From assembly GCA_023653785.1 (NCBI GenBank), contig JAMKCH010084927.1, positions 1 to 64,000 of the forward strand: DNA of 64,000 bases. Reading direction: 5' to 3'. This stretch comes from Ophioderma brevispina (lineage: Eukaryota; Echinodermata; Ophiuroidea; Amphilepidida; Ophiodermatidae). The first letter of the stretch is position 1. The number at the start of each line of letters is the position of its first letter. The notes beneath the pieces were generated by a model. That model searched no databases. It saw only the letters and a list, made by a program, of their open reading frames with translations, and was not told the DNA's origin. A program made the position numbers and the translations under genes. Below, in pieces: positions 37,691-48,769 of the stretch.

Positions 37691-38702
37691 TTCAAAATTA
37701 TACAACAAAACTAACCAAAATGGCACACACATACATATAGAAATCGAACCTTTAACTAAAATGGCACATACACATACAGAAACATTGATTGAACAAGTTC
37801 AGGCAAGACAAAAAAAAACCAATTAATATTTACTAGCTCTTAATACCTTGAAACTCAAGTAATTATAAGTCAAAATTCCTCCAAACAAGAGAGTTAAAAA
37901 CCTAAAAATCTAGATATTGTTGACTTTCAGCTATAATTCATAAGCAGAATTTGCTGTGCTACAATTACTTCTGCCTTGAGGTATGAACTATGATATAAAT
38001 AGTGTTAATCCCCTAGGCTCAAAGCTGATAACATTATTACTCTTTTATAATGTTGACGTCAATTGTGGCCTCAATGTGTGATGAAAGAGAATGCGACAAA
38101 GTCGGATGGCAGCACATTTTATGGTTATAATACGAGACATTTATTTGGTGCTTAAGTACCTTGCTAATACCAACCAAAGGCAATTTCTCTATCTTCTTTC
38201 TTTTAGGGAAACCACCGCTAAGTAACATATTCCTCCTTCTTACTCCTCTGCCAAAAAACCCAAAACATTTGCCAAAAGAGCCCAATGCTAATGTTTGGTG
38301 TGATTTGAGGCAAATGTTTTGTGTGATTATATTTGAAAGTGTGTGACTGTATTGTTGAAAGAGAAGTCCCATGTAGTACTCTCCAGTTTCTTTTTTACAA
38401 AATTTGTGAGATTTTCCTATTTTTGTCAACCAAGCCTAGCAGAGGTTTTAGGAAGGAAAAGAAAAAATAGGCACAATAATGATGATTGTTGAGGTTAAAT
38501 CAAGAAATTCACAAAGATGTACATGTGAATTTCTAAGACATTTTGCTTTAAAGAGACATGATGCCATTTCTAGAGAGAAGCACCCCCAATTTTTTTAAAG
38601 GTTTTTTTTTTTGCATATTTGGAATGCTTACTAATGTATTACATCACACCTGAAGTGAATAAGCCGAATATGTCGTCTTGATGTAATATGATGATGATTT
38701 AG

Positions 38703-38728
38703 TATTTTCTGTCATGCACGACAGAAAA
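38703..38728. repeat. Short palindrome
   Basis: ATTTTCTGTC-ATGCAC-GACAGAAAAT; ten-base perfect arms. Confidence 0.5.
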
Positions 38729-39221
38729 TCAAATTGTTCGGACAATTACGATAGCATGCAAGTTTAAAACATGGTTTGGGTTTTTCTTTTGTACATGTTT
38801 GTCCAATAAATATTTGAAACATTCTCGGTAGGTGGTCTACAACCAATCCAGTGGAATTTGAGACAACTTCTTATCCTCAAAAAAATCATCTCCTGTCACT
38901 TTAAGCCTAGTCATTTACCTCAAACGCATTCATCAAAAAGCAAAATGTTAAGGATTTGTTCCGTTTTTATCACATCAAAATGCTCTGTCCTATACACATT
39001 TTTCTTTACTGTCACTAATTTTCCACCTCTATTTTTTTTCAGCTGGTGCTAGCAGCCATTTCTGTTGCACATCCCTCAAAGAATGCTTTAATCATATAGA
39101 GTAGCTATGAAAATAGCTTTCATATCTGTATGTGTACCCTTCTGAGACACACTCATTAACCCATTTCCCTATTCAGCTAGCTCCCTAAACACTCATCTTA
39201 GAAGTTTTGCCAAAAGTGTTA

Positions 39222-40870
39222 ATGTTAACATTTTTCCCAGCAGGACCCAAAAGCCATTTCTTCAATACCCCTAAAATGTGACTGAGTAGCATAGCTGTTG
39301 GAATAGATTTCACACATGCAGCTACATCTGCAAGCTTCTGAGAAATGCTTAAAAACCCAAAACAACTTTCGTTTTATATCAGGTTTTTAGGATTAATACA
39401 ATACAAAACTGTTAAAAGCGTGTACAAATTATGCAAATTTTTTTTTTGTTATTTTTTGCATCCATTCCCTGATTTTATACATCATTCTTACATTTTCAAA
39501 ATTGCTCTCCAGAAATTACAACTAATTTGGGTCCTACAACAATAAGAGTATATACATGTCACAAGTACCAAATATGATAAATTTACATCTCAAATAAAGC
39601 TTTTCTTGCTTTTACTATTCAAATCAACTTTATCATTTACAAAAAAAATCATGTACAACAAAATCCTATATTTTTAATCATCCATTATTTAGGTAACAAA
39701 ATATGTTCCGTGCACAGTTCAATCTCAGATGGGGTTGCAAGGTCAAACTTGAATACCTCATTTGTTTTTCATATTTGCTTTTTACTATAAAACTTGCCTT
39801 GTTACATCTCTTAAACATACTGTCCAAAAAAAAAAAAAAAAAAAAAATACACTACCAGTGACATCATTTGTGAAACTATTGATTATCAGTCAGTGTCATG
39901 AATAGATTCACACCAGTCACCTGGAATTTTCTATTACTCTCTGATAAATTAATGGTACCACAAATGATGTCTTCACCAACCCAAATTTTGAATTCTTTCT
40001 GGTCCCTCCTTGTAGACTTGACACAAATCCCATCAATTCTATTTGCATTTCATGGGACCTTTAATGTTAACATTTTTCCCAGCAGGACCCAAAAGCCATT
40101 TCTTCAATCCCCCTAAAATGTGACTGAGTAGCATAGCTGTTGGAATAGATTTCACACATGCAGCTACATCTGCAAGCTTCTGAGAAATGCTTAAAAACCC
40201 AAAACAACTTTCGTTTTATATCAGTTTTTTAGGATTAATACAATACAAAACTGTTTGTTAAAAGCTTGTACAAAATTATGCAAATTTTCTTGTTATTTCT
40301 TGCATCCATTCTCTGATTTTAAACATCATTCTGACATTTTCAGAATTGCTCTTAAAAAATTTCAACTCATTCGGGTCCCACAACAGTGAGTGTATGCATG
40401 TCACAAGTACCAAATATGATAAATTTACATCTCAAATAAGACTTTTCTTAAGAGATAAAATCAGAAATACCAACATCAGAAGCAAAACCAAAGACATACT
40501 AGAGAAAATAAAAGAAGCAAAATGGAGATGGGCAGAGCATGTGTCAAGAATGCAAGACAATAGATGGACAGAGAGAGTCACAGATTGGCAGCCAAGATCA
40601 GGGAAAAGGAGAAAAGATGCTCAAGTCTGAAGAAGATGGTAGTTGCTTGAAGAGGGCTACATTCATGACTTTTCTTGCTTCTACTATTCAACTCAACTTG
40701 TATCATTTACAAAAAAAAATCATGTTTAACAAAATCATATATTTCTGATCATCCATTACTTAGGTAATAAAATGTGTTCTGTGCACAGTTCATGCTCACA
40801 TGTGGTTGCAAGGTATTTGTTTTTCAAATTTGCTATTTACTATAAAACTTGTCTTGTTACATCTCTTAAA
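39222..40870. repeat. Segmental duplication with A-run (B)
   Basis: 39222-39825 and 40062-40870 are about 90-95% alike (TGTTAACATTTTTCCCAGCA...ACATCTCTTAAACATACTGT CC). Copy 1 ends in the A-run 39826-39847 where copy 2 continues ACACACCGATTT. About 210 bp of unrelated sequence separates the A-run from copy 2. Copy 2 alone carries the RTE insertion at 40450-40666. Confidence 0.75.
40450..40666 (+). mobile_element. 5'-truncated RTE/BovB-type LINE insertion with target-site duplication
   Basis: Encodes RNTNIRSKTKDILEKIKEAK, WRWAEHVSRMQDNRWTERV and TDWQPRSGKRRKDAQ, the classic C-terminal block of endonuclease-reverse transcriptase ORFs (KW.WAGH..R..D.RW....W.PR.GKR..G). The end also keeps an LEEGYIHD-like end in another frame, so an internal deletion removed the part between. 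It is flanked by GACTTTTCTT at 40440-40449 and 40667-40676. The sister copy of the surrounding duplicated segment (about 39590-39620) lacks the insertion, confirming the boundaries. Confidence 0.8.
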
Positions 40871-40939
40871 CATACTGTCCACACACCGATTTGAAGCAGA
40901 GTGCCCAGACCCACTAAGCCTAGGGACCCAGAAGTGTTT

Positions 40940-41052
40940 GGGTGGATGGATGGATTGATTTGTGGGTGATTTGGTGGATGGGTTGTTGGGTTGGGGTGGG
41001 TGGGTGGTTGGTTGGTTGGTTGGTTGGTTGGATGGATGGATGGATGGATGCT
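40940..41052. repeat. (GGAT/GGTT)n microsatellite
   Basis: GGATGGATGGATTG... TTGGTTGGTTGGTTGG ATGGATGGATGG, immediately left of duplicated segment C. Confidence 0.85.
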
Positions 41053-43079
41053 TGCTTGCTTTAGTATGTGTAAATATGTTAAGAATTTAGAAGTGTACAG
41101 GTTGTAACTTAAAATGACTATCTGCTCTGATTTAAACTCAAAACTTGAACCATTTTTTTCACTTCTAAAATATTTCTTAATGTAATTTTAATTGTTTCCC
41201 AATGATAAAATACAAATAATTGCACTACTTGTTAATAAGTTCAATGCAACCTCTAGTGTTTACACAATCTACCTACTCTACACAAGAGTATTTGTAATTT
41301 ACTTACACCAGTAACAAAATGCCAAGTGATCACAACCCCTGGAGTTCAATGCAATATAAGGACGGGGAGATATAATCAAGACGTCGCAAGAGACCACAAA
41401 TATCCAATAAGCACCAGATGCCCTTTACGATTAAAGACAACTGCTTCTTAACATCTACAAAGAAGACGGGGAAACCTTGGTTGGCGGAATTCATACAGCA
41501 GAGAGGAAAGGGAGCAAAATCACACATTCCATGCGAGATCCCAGAGGGAAAAACCTATTTGTACAATAGTTCATCAATGCACTCGAGAGTAACATTCGGT
41601 AAATTCATTCACTCACATAAGACTACAAAGGCAATTCAGATGCACACCGTACACTAAGTTGCTGCATTGTGTTCGCTGTGTTCACAGTGCATGTGTGCAT
41701 GAGTCGGAAAGTGCTGCCGAGAAGTCATGGTGTTGCGATGCTTTGAACGTGTCAAAATATGACTGAATGATTTGAATAGGAGTAAGAATTCATAATATAT
41801 TATTCATGAGCGAGATTGATAATGGTGGAGACAAGTGAAAGCCCTTTGTAATTGTTTGCAATGGATGAGACAGATATGGTGTGCGTTATTGCAAAGGAAC
41901 CTTCAAAGCCTGAAAAAATAGGCCCTTAAAGCATTGGCACCCGATTTATAGAGAAATGCGACAAAAGAAAAGCTTATGCCTCAAAAGGGTCATAAATTTC
42001 TAATAAGCCAGAAAAATTTACAAAGAGCTCAATGAAAAATCAACTTGTACTTGTACGCCCAGGCCAATTAAATCCGGAATCTGCGGTTAAAAAAAAAAAA
42101 AAAAAAAAGCTTGCTTTCTTTCTTAGTATGTGTAAATATGTTAAGAATTTAAAAAGTGTACAGATTGTAACTTAAAATGACTATCTGCTCTGATTTAAAC
42201 TCAAAACTTGAACCATTTTTTTTTCACTTCTAAAATATTTCTTATTGTAATTTTAATTGTTTCCCAATGATAAAATACAAATATTTGCACTACTTGTTAA
42301 TAAGTTCAATGCAACCTCTAGTGTTTACACAATCTACCTATCCTACACAAGAGTATTTCTAATATAGGGACGGGGAGATATAATCAAGAGATCGCAAGAG
42401 ACCACAAATATCCAATAAGCGCCAGATGCCCTTTACGATTAAAGATAACTGTTTCTTAACATATACAAAGAAGACAGGGAAACCTTGGTTGGCGGCATTC
42501 AGACAGCAGAGAGGAAAGGGAGTAAAATCACACATTCCATGCAAGATCCCAGAAGGAAAACCTATTTGTACAATAGTTCATCAATGCACTCGAGAGTAAC
42601 ATTCGGCAAATTCATTCATTCACATACGACTACAAAGGCAATTCAGACGCACACCATACACCAAGTGACTGCATTGTGTTCCCTGTGTTCGGAAAGTGCT
42701 GCCGAGAAGTCATGGTGTCGCGATGCTTTGAACATGTCAAAATATGACTGAATGACTTGAATAGGAGTATGAATTCAGAATATATTATTCATAAGCGAGA
42801 TTGATAATGGTGGAGACAAGTGAAAGCCCTTTGTAATTGTTTGCAATAGAAGAGGCAGATATTGTTCATGTTAATGCAAAGGAACCTTTAATGCCTGAAC
42901 AAAATCATGTTCTTCCTTAAAGCATTGCCACCTGACTATAGAGAAATGCGATAAAGAAAAGCTTATGCCTCAAAAGGGTCATAAATTTCTAATAAGCCAG
43001 AAAAATTTACAAAGAGCTCAATGAAAAATCAACTTGTACTTGTACGCCCAGGCCAATTAAATCCGGAATCTGCGGTTTC
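41051..43079. repeat. Tandem duplication with A-run junction (C)
   Basis: Copy 1 (41051-42088) and copy 2 (42109-43079) are nearly identical over ~1 kb, both running from CTTGCTT..TTAGTATGTGTAA to AATCCGGAATCTGCGGTT. The A-run 42089-42108 forms the junction; copy 2 instead continues TCGATCATAAAAATTAG. The paired open frames at 41330-41657 and 42359-42751 are consequences of the duplication and do not look like real genes. Confidence 0.8.
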
Positions 43080-43230
43080 GATCATAAAAATTAGTTTGGA
43101 GACTCATAGATTCTCTACAGCCAAACCATATTGCAGAATTATAGGTCAATAAAAACGAATCCTTGTGTGAATGCAAGTGCAATAGCTGCCATTTGTTAGA
43201 AATTCCCATCAATCATACTATCATGCAAAG

Positions 43231-43316
43231 TCTTTGGTCAGTGGCTCTTGAAATGGTTCTTCAGGCAACACAGTTGCCGGAAGAACTATTTCAAGAGCCA
43301 CTGACTCAAGGAAAGA
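43231..43316. repeat. Near-perfect 33-bp stem hairpin
   Basis: GTCAGTGGCTCTTGAAATGG TTCTTCAGGCAAC pairs with GTTGCCGGAAGAACTATTTC AAGAGCCACTGAC around the three-base loop ACA, with only two non-Watson-Crick positions (one a potential G-U). Its right base coincides with the start of duplicated segment D. Confidence 0.7.
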
Positions 43317-43740
43317 CAAAATGAGGGTCATCCTAATACACGGCAGCACACAGATCTATCACAAGGCAGCTATTGTGCTTACAACCTTCTTGCTTTCATG
43401 CGACAAAATCCAACCAGACCAAAATCTCAAAATCAAGAAGAACTGGAGACATATGTCATAATAAATGTGGTAATTAAAGCTTTAAATGAGAAAGAAACTT
43501 AAAATGATCACTTCTGCTCATGAAACAATCATACAACTGGGGCATCATAGTAATTATGCATGATGAGAAAATATCTTGTCCCAGACATAAATAATTAAAA
43601 GACTAATATAAAACATGTCATATAGCTCTATATCACACAGCAAGACTCTGTTGAAAACAAATTCTTCACCCACGAACCATGTCTGGAAATCTTGCAATGG
43701 AGAAATGGCTACATTTCGTTTAAAAAAATAGCAAATCATG

Positions 43741-44000
43741 CTCTCTTAAAATGAAAGAGTGAAAAATCACTCTGAATTTCAAGTTATTTTAAATTAACTC
43801 TAATCGAGTGGCTTTTAGCTCTAAAAGAGCGAGAAAATGCAACCCGACACCTTCACTCGCGGTAAACAGAGGTCACTCTCTTACCGAGTGGCTCAAAATG
43901 CCACTCTTCTTCGGAGTGAAGCCCACTCTGAACTCTTATCGACCGGGTTTTAACTCTAAAAGAGTGAGAAAATGCTCACTCTTTTCCGGAGTGAACTAAT
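43741..44000. repeat. Cluster of AGAGTG/CACTCT short motifs
   Basis: Repeated words CTAAAAGAG(C/T)GAGAAAATG, CACTCTTTTCCGGAGTGAA, ACCGAGTGGC and their complements. Self-complementary at many scales; nature unknown. It lies immediately upstream of a candidate first exon. Confidence 0.5.
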
Positions 44001-44045
44001 AGCCAATCAGAAACGCCGCAAATCGTGTGATTATTTTTGAACAAC

Positions 44046-44127
44046 ATGGTGGACGAATTAAGTGAGACCGTCAGCAAACTGTTGAACGAAGTTGAAATTA
44101 GTGAAGAAATCATAAATATCTTCACGG
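44046..44127 (+). CDS. Candidate first coding exon, unidentified
   Basis: ATG in AACAACATGG context opens MVDELSETVSKLLNEVEISE and continues EIINIFT, then G|GTGAGT, a textbook splice donor. The peptide is acidic and probably helical. A CCAAT box (44003-44007, AGCCAATCAG) sits about 40 bp upstream. No second exon was found, and it is embedded between duplicated copies inside the STK32 intron on the opposite strand, so it may be the start of an unrelated gene, a gene fragment carried by the duplication, or chance. Not recognised as any family. Confidence 0.3.
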
Positions 44128-44824
44128 GTGAGTATATTGTATGTGTCGGTCACAGTTCATAGCATTTACAGACAAAGTGTGGAGAAGCATTAAATGTTAT
44201 TTACTAAAAAAAAAAAAAAAAAAAAGAAAGACAAAATGAGGGTCATCCTAATACACGGCAGCACACAGATCTATCACAAGGCAGCTATTGTGCTTACAAC
44301 CTTCTTGCTTTCATGCGACAAAATCCAACCACGCTAAAATCTCAAAATCAAGAAGAACTGGAGACATATGTCATAATAAATGTGGTAATGTAACGCTTTA
44401 AATGAGAAAGAAACTTGAAATGATCACTTCTGCTCATGAAACAAACAACTGGGGTATCATAGTAATTATGCATGATGAAATATTTCTTGTCCCAGACACA
44501 CTCATAAATAATAAGAAGACTAATATAAAACATGTCATATAGGTCTATTACAGCAAGACTTCACCTAAGAACCATGTCTGGAAACCTCGCAATGGAGAAA
44601 TGGCTACATTTCGTTTAAAAAAATAGCAAATCCTGAAAGCTTCAGGCAAATTTCTATATTGTAATTTTTAGGTTGCATTCTACCATTTAGACCTTTCTCC
44701 TAAAGTCGACTTCACAGAATGGTGCAATTAACCCTTTTAACCCTTGTATATTTTGTGCAGCTATAAAAAATATGTCAGTGGTTTCTATGATGGCTTCCCA
44801 CATCAGGGTCATTTGGGCACACCA

Positions 44825-45165
44825 TTTATGCTCCCATAGCATCTGTACTGCTCGGACACAGCGCCGCCGATTCCGTATCCGCATCGCTAATTGGCCGGCT
44901 ATTCTTAGACATGCACTACGTCATGGGACTCCCCGGCAGCCAAACGCTGTGTTAAAGGCTCTGCGATTGGCTTGAACAAGGAATGAAAAAAAAACGGTTT
45001 CGCGGTACCCTGGATATCGCGAAATCGACGAATCAGGTGGTCGATCTGATGTTAGAAACGGGTTCCTCACAAAAAAGACCCCTTAGCTCACTAGTTTTTG
45101 AGTGCCTGGAGTGTGGCATGACTTGACAGCAGCAATCGATAATTGAGCCAGCTGATAAGGTAAGA
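44825..45165. other. CpG-richer segment ending in a donor-like site
   Basis: ACAGCGCCGCCGATTCCG, GTTTCGCGGTACCCTGGATA TCGCGAAATCGACG, then GCTGATAAG|GTAAGAAAAATG at about 45160. Could be a non-coding first exon with a splice donor; no supporting reading frame. Confidence 0.25.
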
Positions 45166-45556
45166 AAAATGCTTGTATGTATCTTTTTTCACGTTTTTCG
45201 TCTTTTTTCAAAAATAAACCTATATTATAAACTAGTCACCTAACTAGACAATTTAGTTAGGAATATTTTGGTGCGTAAATCGTTACGATAGGCCAAGTAT
45301 TTTGCGCAATCTCCAGTGTACTGCAATGTACCAAAAATCCGAATCAACGCTTTCTGACACTGTGTGTACGTGGAGTTTCCCACACTCAGCCGATTATGAT
45401 GCCGTTGATAACTCCCTAGTGCAGTGAAGATTTGCCAAGGTCGCGGTGGCTCAAATTACTTTCTGACCGTGATTCAACAATGGCGGGCGCTGTGTGCCAA
45501 GACCACACGTAAATGGGGTGTGGGAAGTCATCTCAAAAAAAAAAAAAACAACACTG

Positions 45557-45783
45557 ACCTAAGACTGGGCTTGTTGGGCTCATTTGAATGCATTTTTCAT
45601 GACCCTGCTGTGAAAATCCCAAGGTCCAACTTGGCCTCCCATAGAAGATCATTTCTCCCATTCTCTGCAGGCTTATGGAACGCCCTTCCTGCTCATGTAG
45701 CATCAAACCAGGACTTGCAGAGCTTCAAAAGGGAGGTTGATCACTATCTTGGCACCATTTCGTCAGCATTACTAATTAGTTAA
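45557..45783 (+). mobile_element. CR1/L2/Jockey-like LINE, last part of RT ORF
   Basis: Open frame ending at TAA 45781-45783 with LGSFECIFHDPAVKIPRSNL, ASHRRSFLPFSAGLWNALPA and HVASNQDLQSFKREVDHYL. The SRRSF.P..VRLWNSLPAHV....DLQ.FK..V..YL pattern is the hallmark C-terminus of many CR1/L2/Jockey-group reverse transcriptases. An A13 run sits just upstream at about 45536-45549; the rest of the element is not visible. It is intronic to STK32, in antisense orientation. Confidence 0.8.
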
Positions 45784-46272
45784 CTGCTGCTAATGCGTAG
45801 AATAGCCTTGACATAAAAAATTATATGATATTGATTTTTAAAAAAAAGTTATCTCTTAACAATTACAGTTGCTTGCAGCATGTTAAAACCCAACTCCCCA
45901 CACTCTAAAGTAGTCCGAAATCAAAAGGCAAGTATAAATGACAGAAATGAAAAAAAGGAACAAAAGATATATAAAAACCAGCAAAACAAAGTTGAGGATT
46001 GCTATTATTATGAGATATAATCATGGCACTTTATAAAGAAGTTATGTATCAAGTTCAGTTGTAGTCTCGTTCCCCGGACTTGGTGGGTGGAATGAAGCAG
46101 AACATTGCATGGTATGCTAAGAGAGAGAGAGACTGTAATCGGCTGAATCTAGGCTGGTGTTTATCTTGTCTGTTTCCTTTGCAACCAATGCAGACTTATT
46201 GTAACCTGCCCATAATTAATCAGCATTCAACATCACTAAAATGTAAAAAAAATACATCGGTCCTCGGACCGC

Positions 46273-46868
46273 TTGTGTCGCCTGCCGTCGCGGTTTGTGA
46301 ATGATAGGCCTTACATGACCTTTGACTTTGATATGTGACCTTTGACCTCATAAACAAATGAGGGATTGCATGTAAACTCCATAAACCAAGTTTAGTTCCA
46401 ATTGAACTTCAACTTTTCAAATGAGGTTAATTTTACATTTTCAGCCTATTTTACAACTTGACCTCACATGACCTTTGACCTTGGTATGTGACCTTTGACC
46501 GTGGTATGTGACCTTTGACCTCATTAACAAATGAGGGATCACATGTTGCACCTATGACTCAAGTTTGGTTCCAATTGAACTTTAACTTTTCAAATGAGGT
46601 TAATTTTACATTTTCAGCCTATTTTACAACTTGACCTCACATGACCTTTGACCTTGGTATGTGACCTTTGACCGTGGTATGTGACCTTTGACCTCATCAA
46701 CAAATGGGGGATGTCATGTTGCACCTGTGACCCAAATTTGGTTTAAATCCATCAAAGTATGTGGATATTCAGGCAAATGTTAACCCTTTTTCACAACAGA
46801 CATCAACAACAGACTACAGTGGACAAGTGATCCCTATGTGTCTTTCTGCCTTAAGGCAGGCGACACAA
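46273..46868. mobile_element. Non-autonomous element with internal tandem units
   Basis: Bounded by TTGTGTCGCCTGCC and GGCAGGCGACACAA. Just outside the left end is the palindrome CGGTCCTCGGACCG; at the right end is the palindrome CTGCCTTAAGGCAG. The interior is about 2.5 copies of a ~175-bp unit rich in TGACCTTTGACCT, with CAAATGAGG and GCCTATTTTACAACTTGACC words. Internal tandem units with subterminal inverted repeats and an end hairpin recall Helentron/pearl-type elements; a TIR element is the alternative. Confidence 0.65.
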
Positions 46869-47760
46869 AAAGAATGTCTATGTCAAAGTCAATTATTATA
46901 TTGGTTTCTGAAGGGGTTGTTAACACATATGTCTGGCTTGATGACACTTTTATGTGTATACTTCTATATATTATATATGATACTGGTACATGTGTAGCTG
47001 CCTGCCAGACGTAATTTAGAGTTCCTCATTTTCTGGATATCATATGACATCCAAAGTCTTTTTTTCCTTTTTAATAGGAATCATCGACCTCATGGTCTAT
47101 GCTGCGATTTTAAAGCAACCCTAAATACCCAGTAAATGGCCAAGAACACATGTTGAATAATTATGGTTCACAAGCAGAAACTGAGAAACGGGTAGAGAGA
47201 CAACACTTGACATCTATTAACCAAAATATTAATCAAACATGAATGATTAAAAATGAAGATTAAAAAAAAAACTTTTGGGGAAAATTTTCAGCTTAGGTAG
47301 TCCACTTGCAATTTTTTTACAGAGTTCTCATAATTCAGTGTGCATAATAACATTAAAAGGTCCATGGTCCGATCGCTAACAGCCTCGTTCCCAGAACCCT
47401 ATTTACCCAAGTGGTAAATATTTTGGTATTGGAAGAAGACTACTATTTTTCTCATTCACCCTGTGATCTAGGGCTAAAAGGGTTTTGGTTTGGATGTTAT
47501 GAGCATAAATGTGCCCCATTTTGGTCGACCAATATTAATTTTACATAGTAGTCTATGGGGCTTACAAAATCATGTTTTTAGCTCTCACATCAAAGCGCGG
47601 ATTGAAATATCGGATTGAAATTTATAGATGGGCTTTTGAGGTCAAGGTCATCCAATCAAGATGAAATCCTCATATAATGAAATCGGGTCATCCCCCTTTA
47701 ATTCATGAAGGGTGGCCTATTTGAAGAATATCTATTTTCAGTCATTTCTGTTGGGTCTGC

Positions 47761-48116
47761 GGACAAGATAGCTCAATCAGGTAAGCGCTCGACTCCAGTG
47801 TATTGTGCTCATCCAAGCGTATAGGCATGCGTTCGAGCCCTGTGAGATTCAGCTATCTTGTAATTTTTCTGGACAGGAAATTAACTGCTTGGTTACCCAT
47901 GCGATATTTGGGAAGCTGGTCCGGCTGCGATGGTTAGGCCTATCTCAATGTATGTTTGCTGATAAGGGAAAGCGCTGATCCCGATCTGCTGCATCCCTTG
48001 AAATGATGCTAAATGGTTTATGGTATGGTTGGGCCACAGTGATCAGCGGCCATTTGTGAAAGCGCTTAGAGGCCAATAGCATAAGGCGCTATTTAAATTT
48101 CTGCTATTATTATTGT
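47761..48116 (+). mobile_element. tRNA-derived SINE with GCGCTAT...(ATT)n tail
   Basis: The head has a pol III A-box-like TAGCTCAATCAGGTAAGCGC and a B-box CGTTCGAGCCC at 47830-47840. The body ends with AAAGCGCTTAGAGGCC, then AAGGCGCTATTTAAATTTCT and an ATT-rich tail. The AAGCGCTTxGA...GCGCTATxTAAAT tail is shared by many animal SINEs and their partner LINEs. It lies in the 18-kb STK32 intron. Confidence 0.7.
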
Positions 48117-48310
48117 TTCTACCATTTGATTTTCCCTACCATTTCTGTTCTGTCGTTTCTTGCTTTTACATTGTTTTTGGCATTCATGTTGTTTCTGTCA
48201 CCATGTCTGCCATGTCTGTTGGTTGCTGTCATTTCTTTTGTTCTGTCATTTCTGTTCTTTCAAATGTTTTTTAAGACTTTTTTGCAGTCTTTCACACCTG
48301 CTGAAATGGA

Positions 48311-48459
48311 GGGAGTTTCTGAAACCAGACTCATCGGACACACTTTTTTCCTGACACACTTATGAATTCGGAAACCATTACGGAATAAAGCACATGTTTA
48401 TTCCATTAAGGTTTCTGAATTCATAAGTGTGTCAGATGGGTCAGGTTACAGAAACTCCC
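48311..48459. mobile_element. Palindromic MITE with 9-bp TSD
   Basis: GGGAGTTTCTG...CAGAAACTCCC termini, with almost the whole 149 bp folding on itself (TGACACACTTATGAATTCGG against its complement). Flanked by an exact 9-bp direct repeat TGAAATGGA (48302-48310, 48460-48468). A 9-bp duplication is typical of MULE/Mutator-like transposition. A partial relative lies at 62815-62870. Confidence 0.8.
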
Positions 48460-48769
48460 TGAAATGGACCATAATGATTATATTAAGAGCAAAGAAAACT
48501 AGGTTCTCGGCTTTCATGCTCACTTTATTCAAAGGAATATAAGCGTAGGCCGCTGCATATTGAAAAATTAACTTTTAGAGACACGCACATATGCACAACG
48601 AAAAGCAAAGTGGTCCTGCAAGCTATGCTGGTGGCCCACAAATATCCAAACATACTGAAATGAACCCTTACAATCTAATTTCTTTCCACTTTGAAGATCT
48701 GCAGTTTTACAATGTACAGACTTTCTGATTTTACTAATAACAATTTCACTGCATGCATTTCTCCCATGC

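Larger units (their letters stand above)
43311..44640. repeat. Duplicated segment with A-run (D)
   Basis: 43311-43738 and 44223-44636 are nearly identical (GAAAGACAAAATGAGGGTCA to ATTTCGTTTAAAAAAATAGC AAATC). Copy 2 follows directly on the A-run 44206-44225. Between them is 43740-44205, which has no second copy. Confidence 0.75.

Noticed and set aside
38037..38429. 130-codon minus-strand frame in the large STK32 intron
   Set aside because: No recognised homology, no good splice sites in frame, and a complementary frame is open on the other strand.
41330..42751. Two matching open frames that looked like a paralogous gene pair
   Set aside because: They are the same sequence duplicated (segment C); both strands are open and the two copies differ by frame-changing indels.
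45480..45520. ATGGCGGGC start-codon context resembling a gene start
   Set aside because: The frame stops after ten codons and there is no splice donor in phase.
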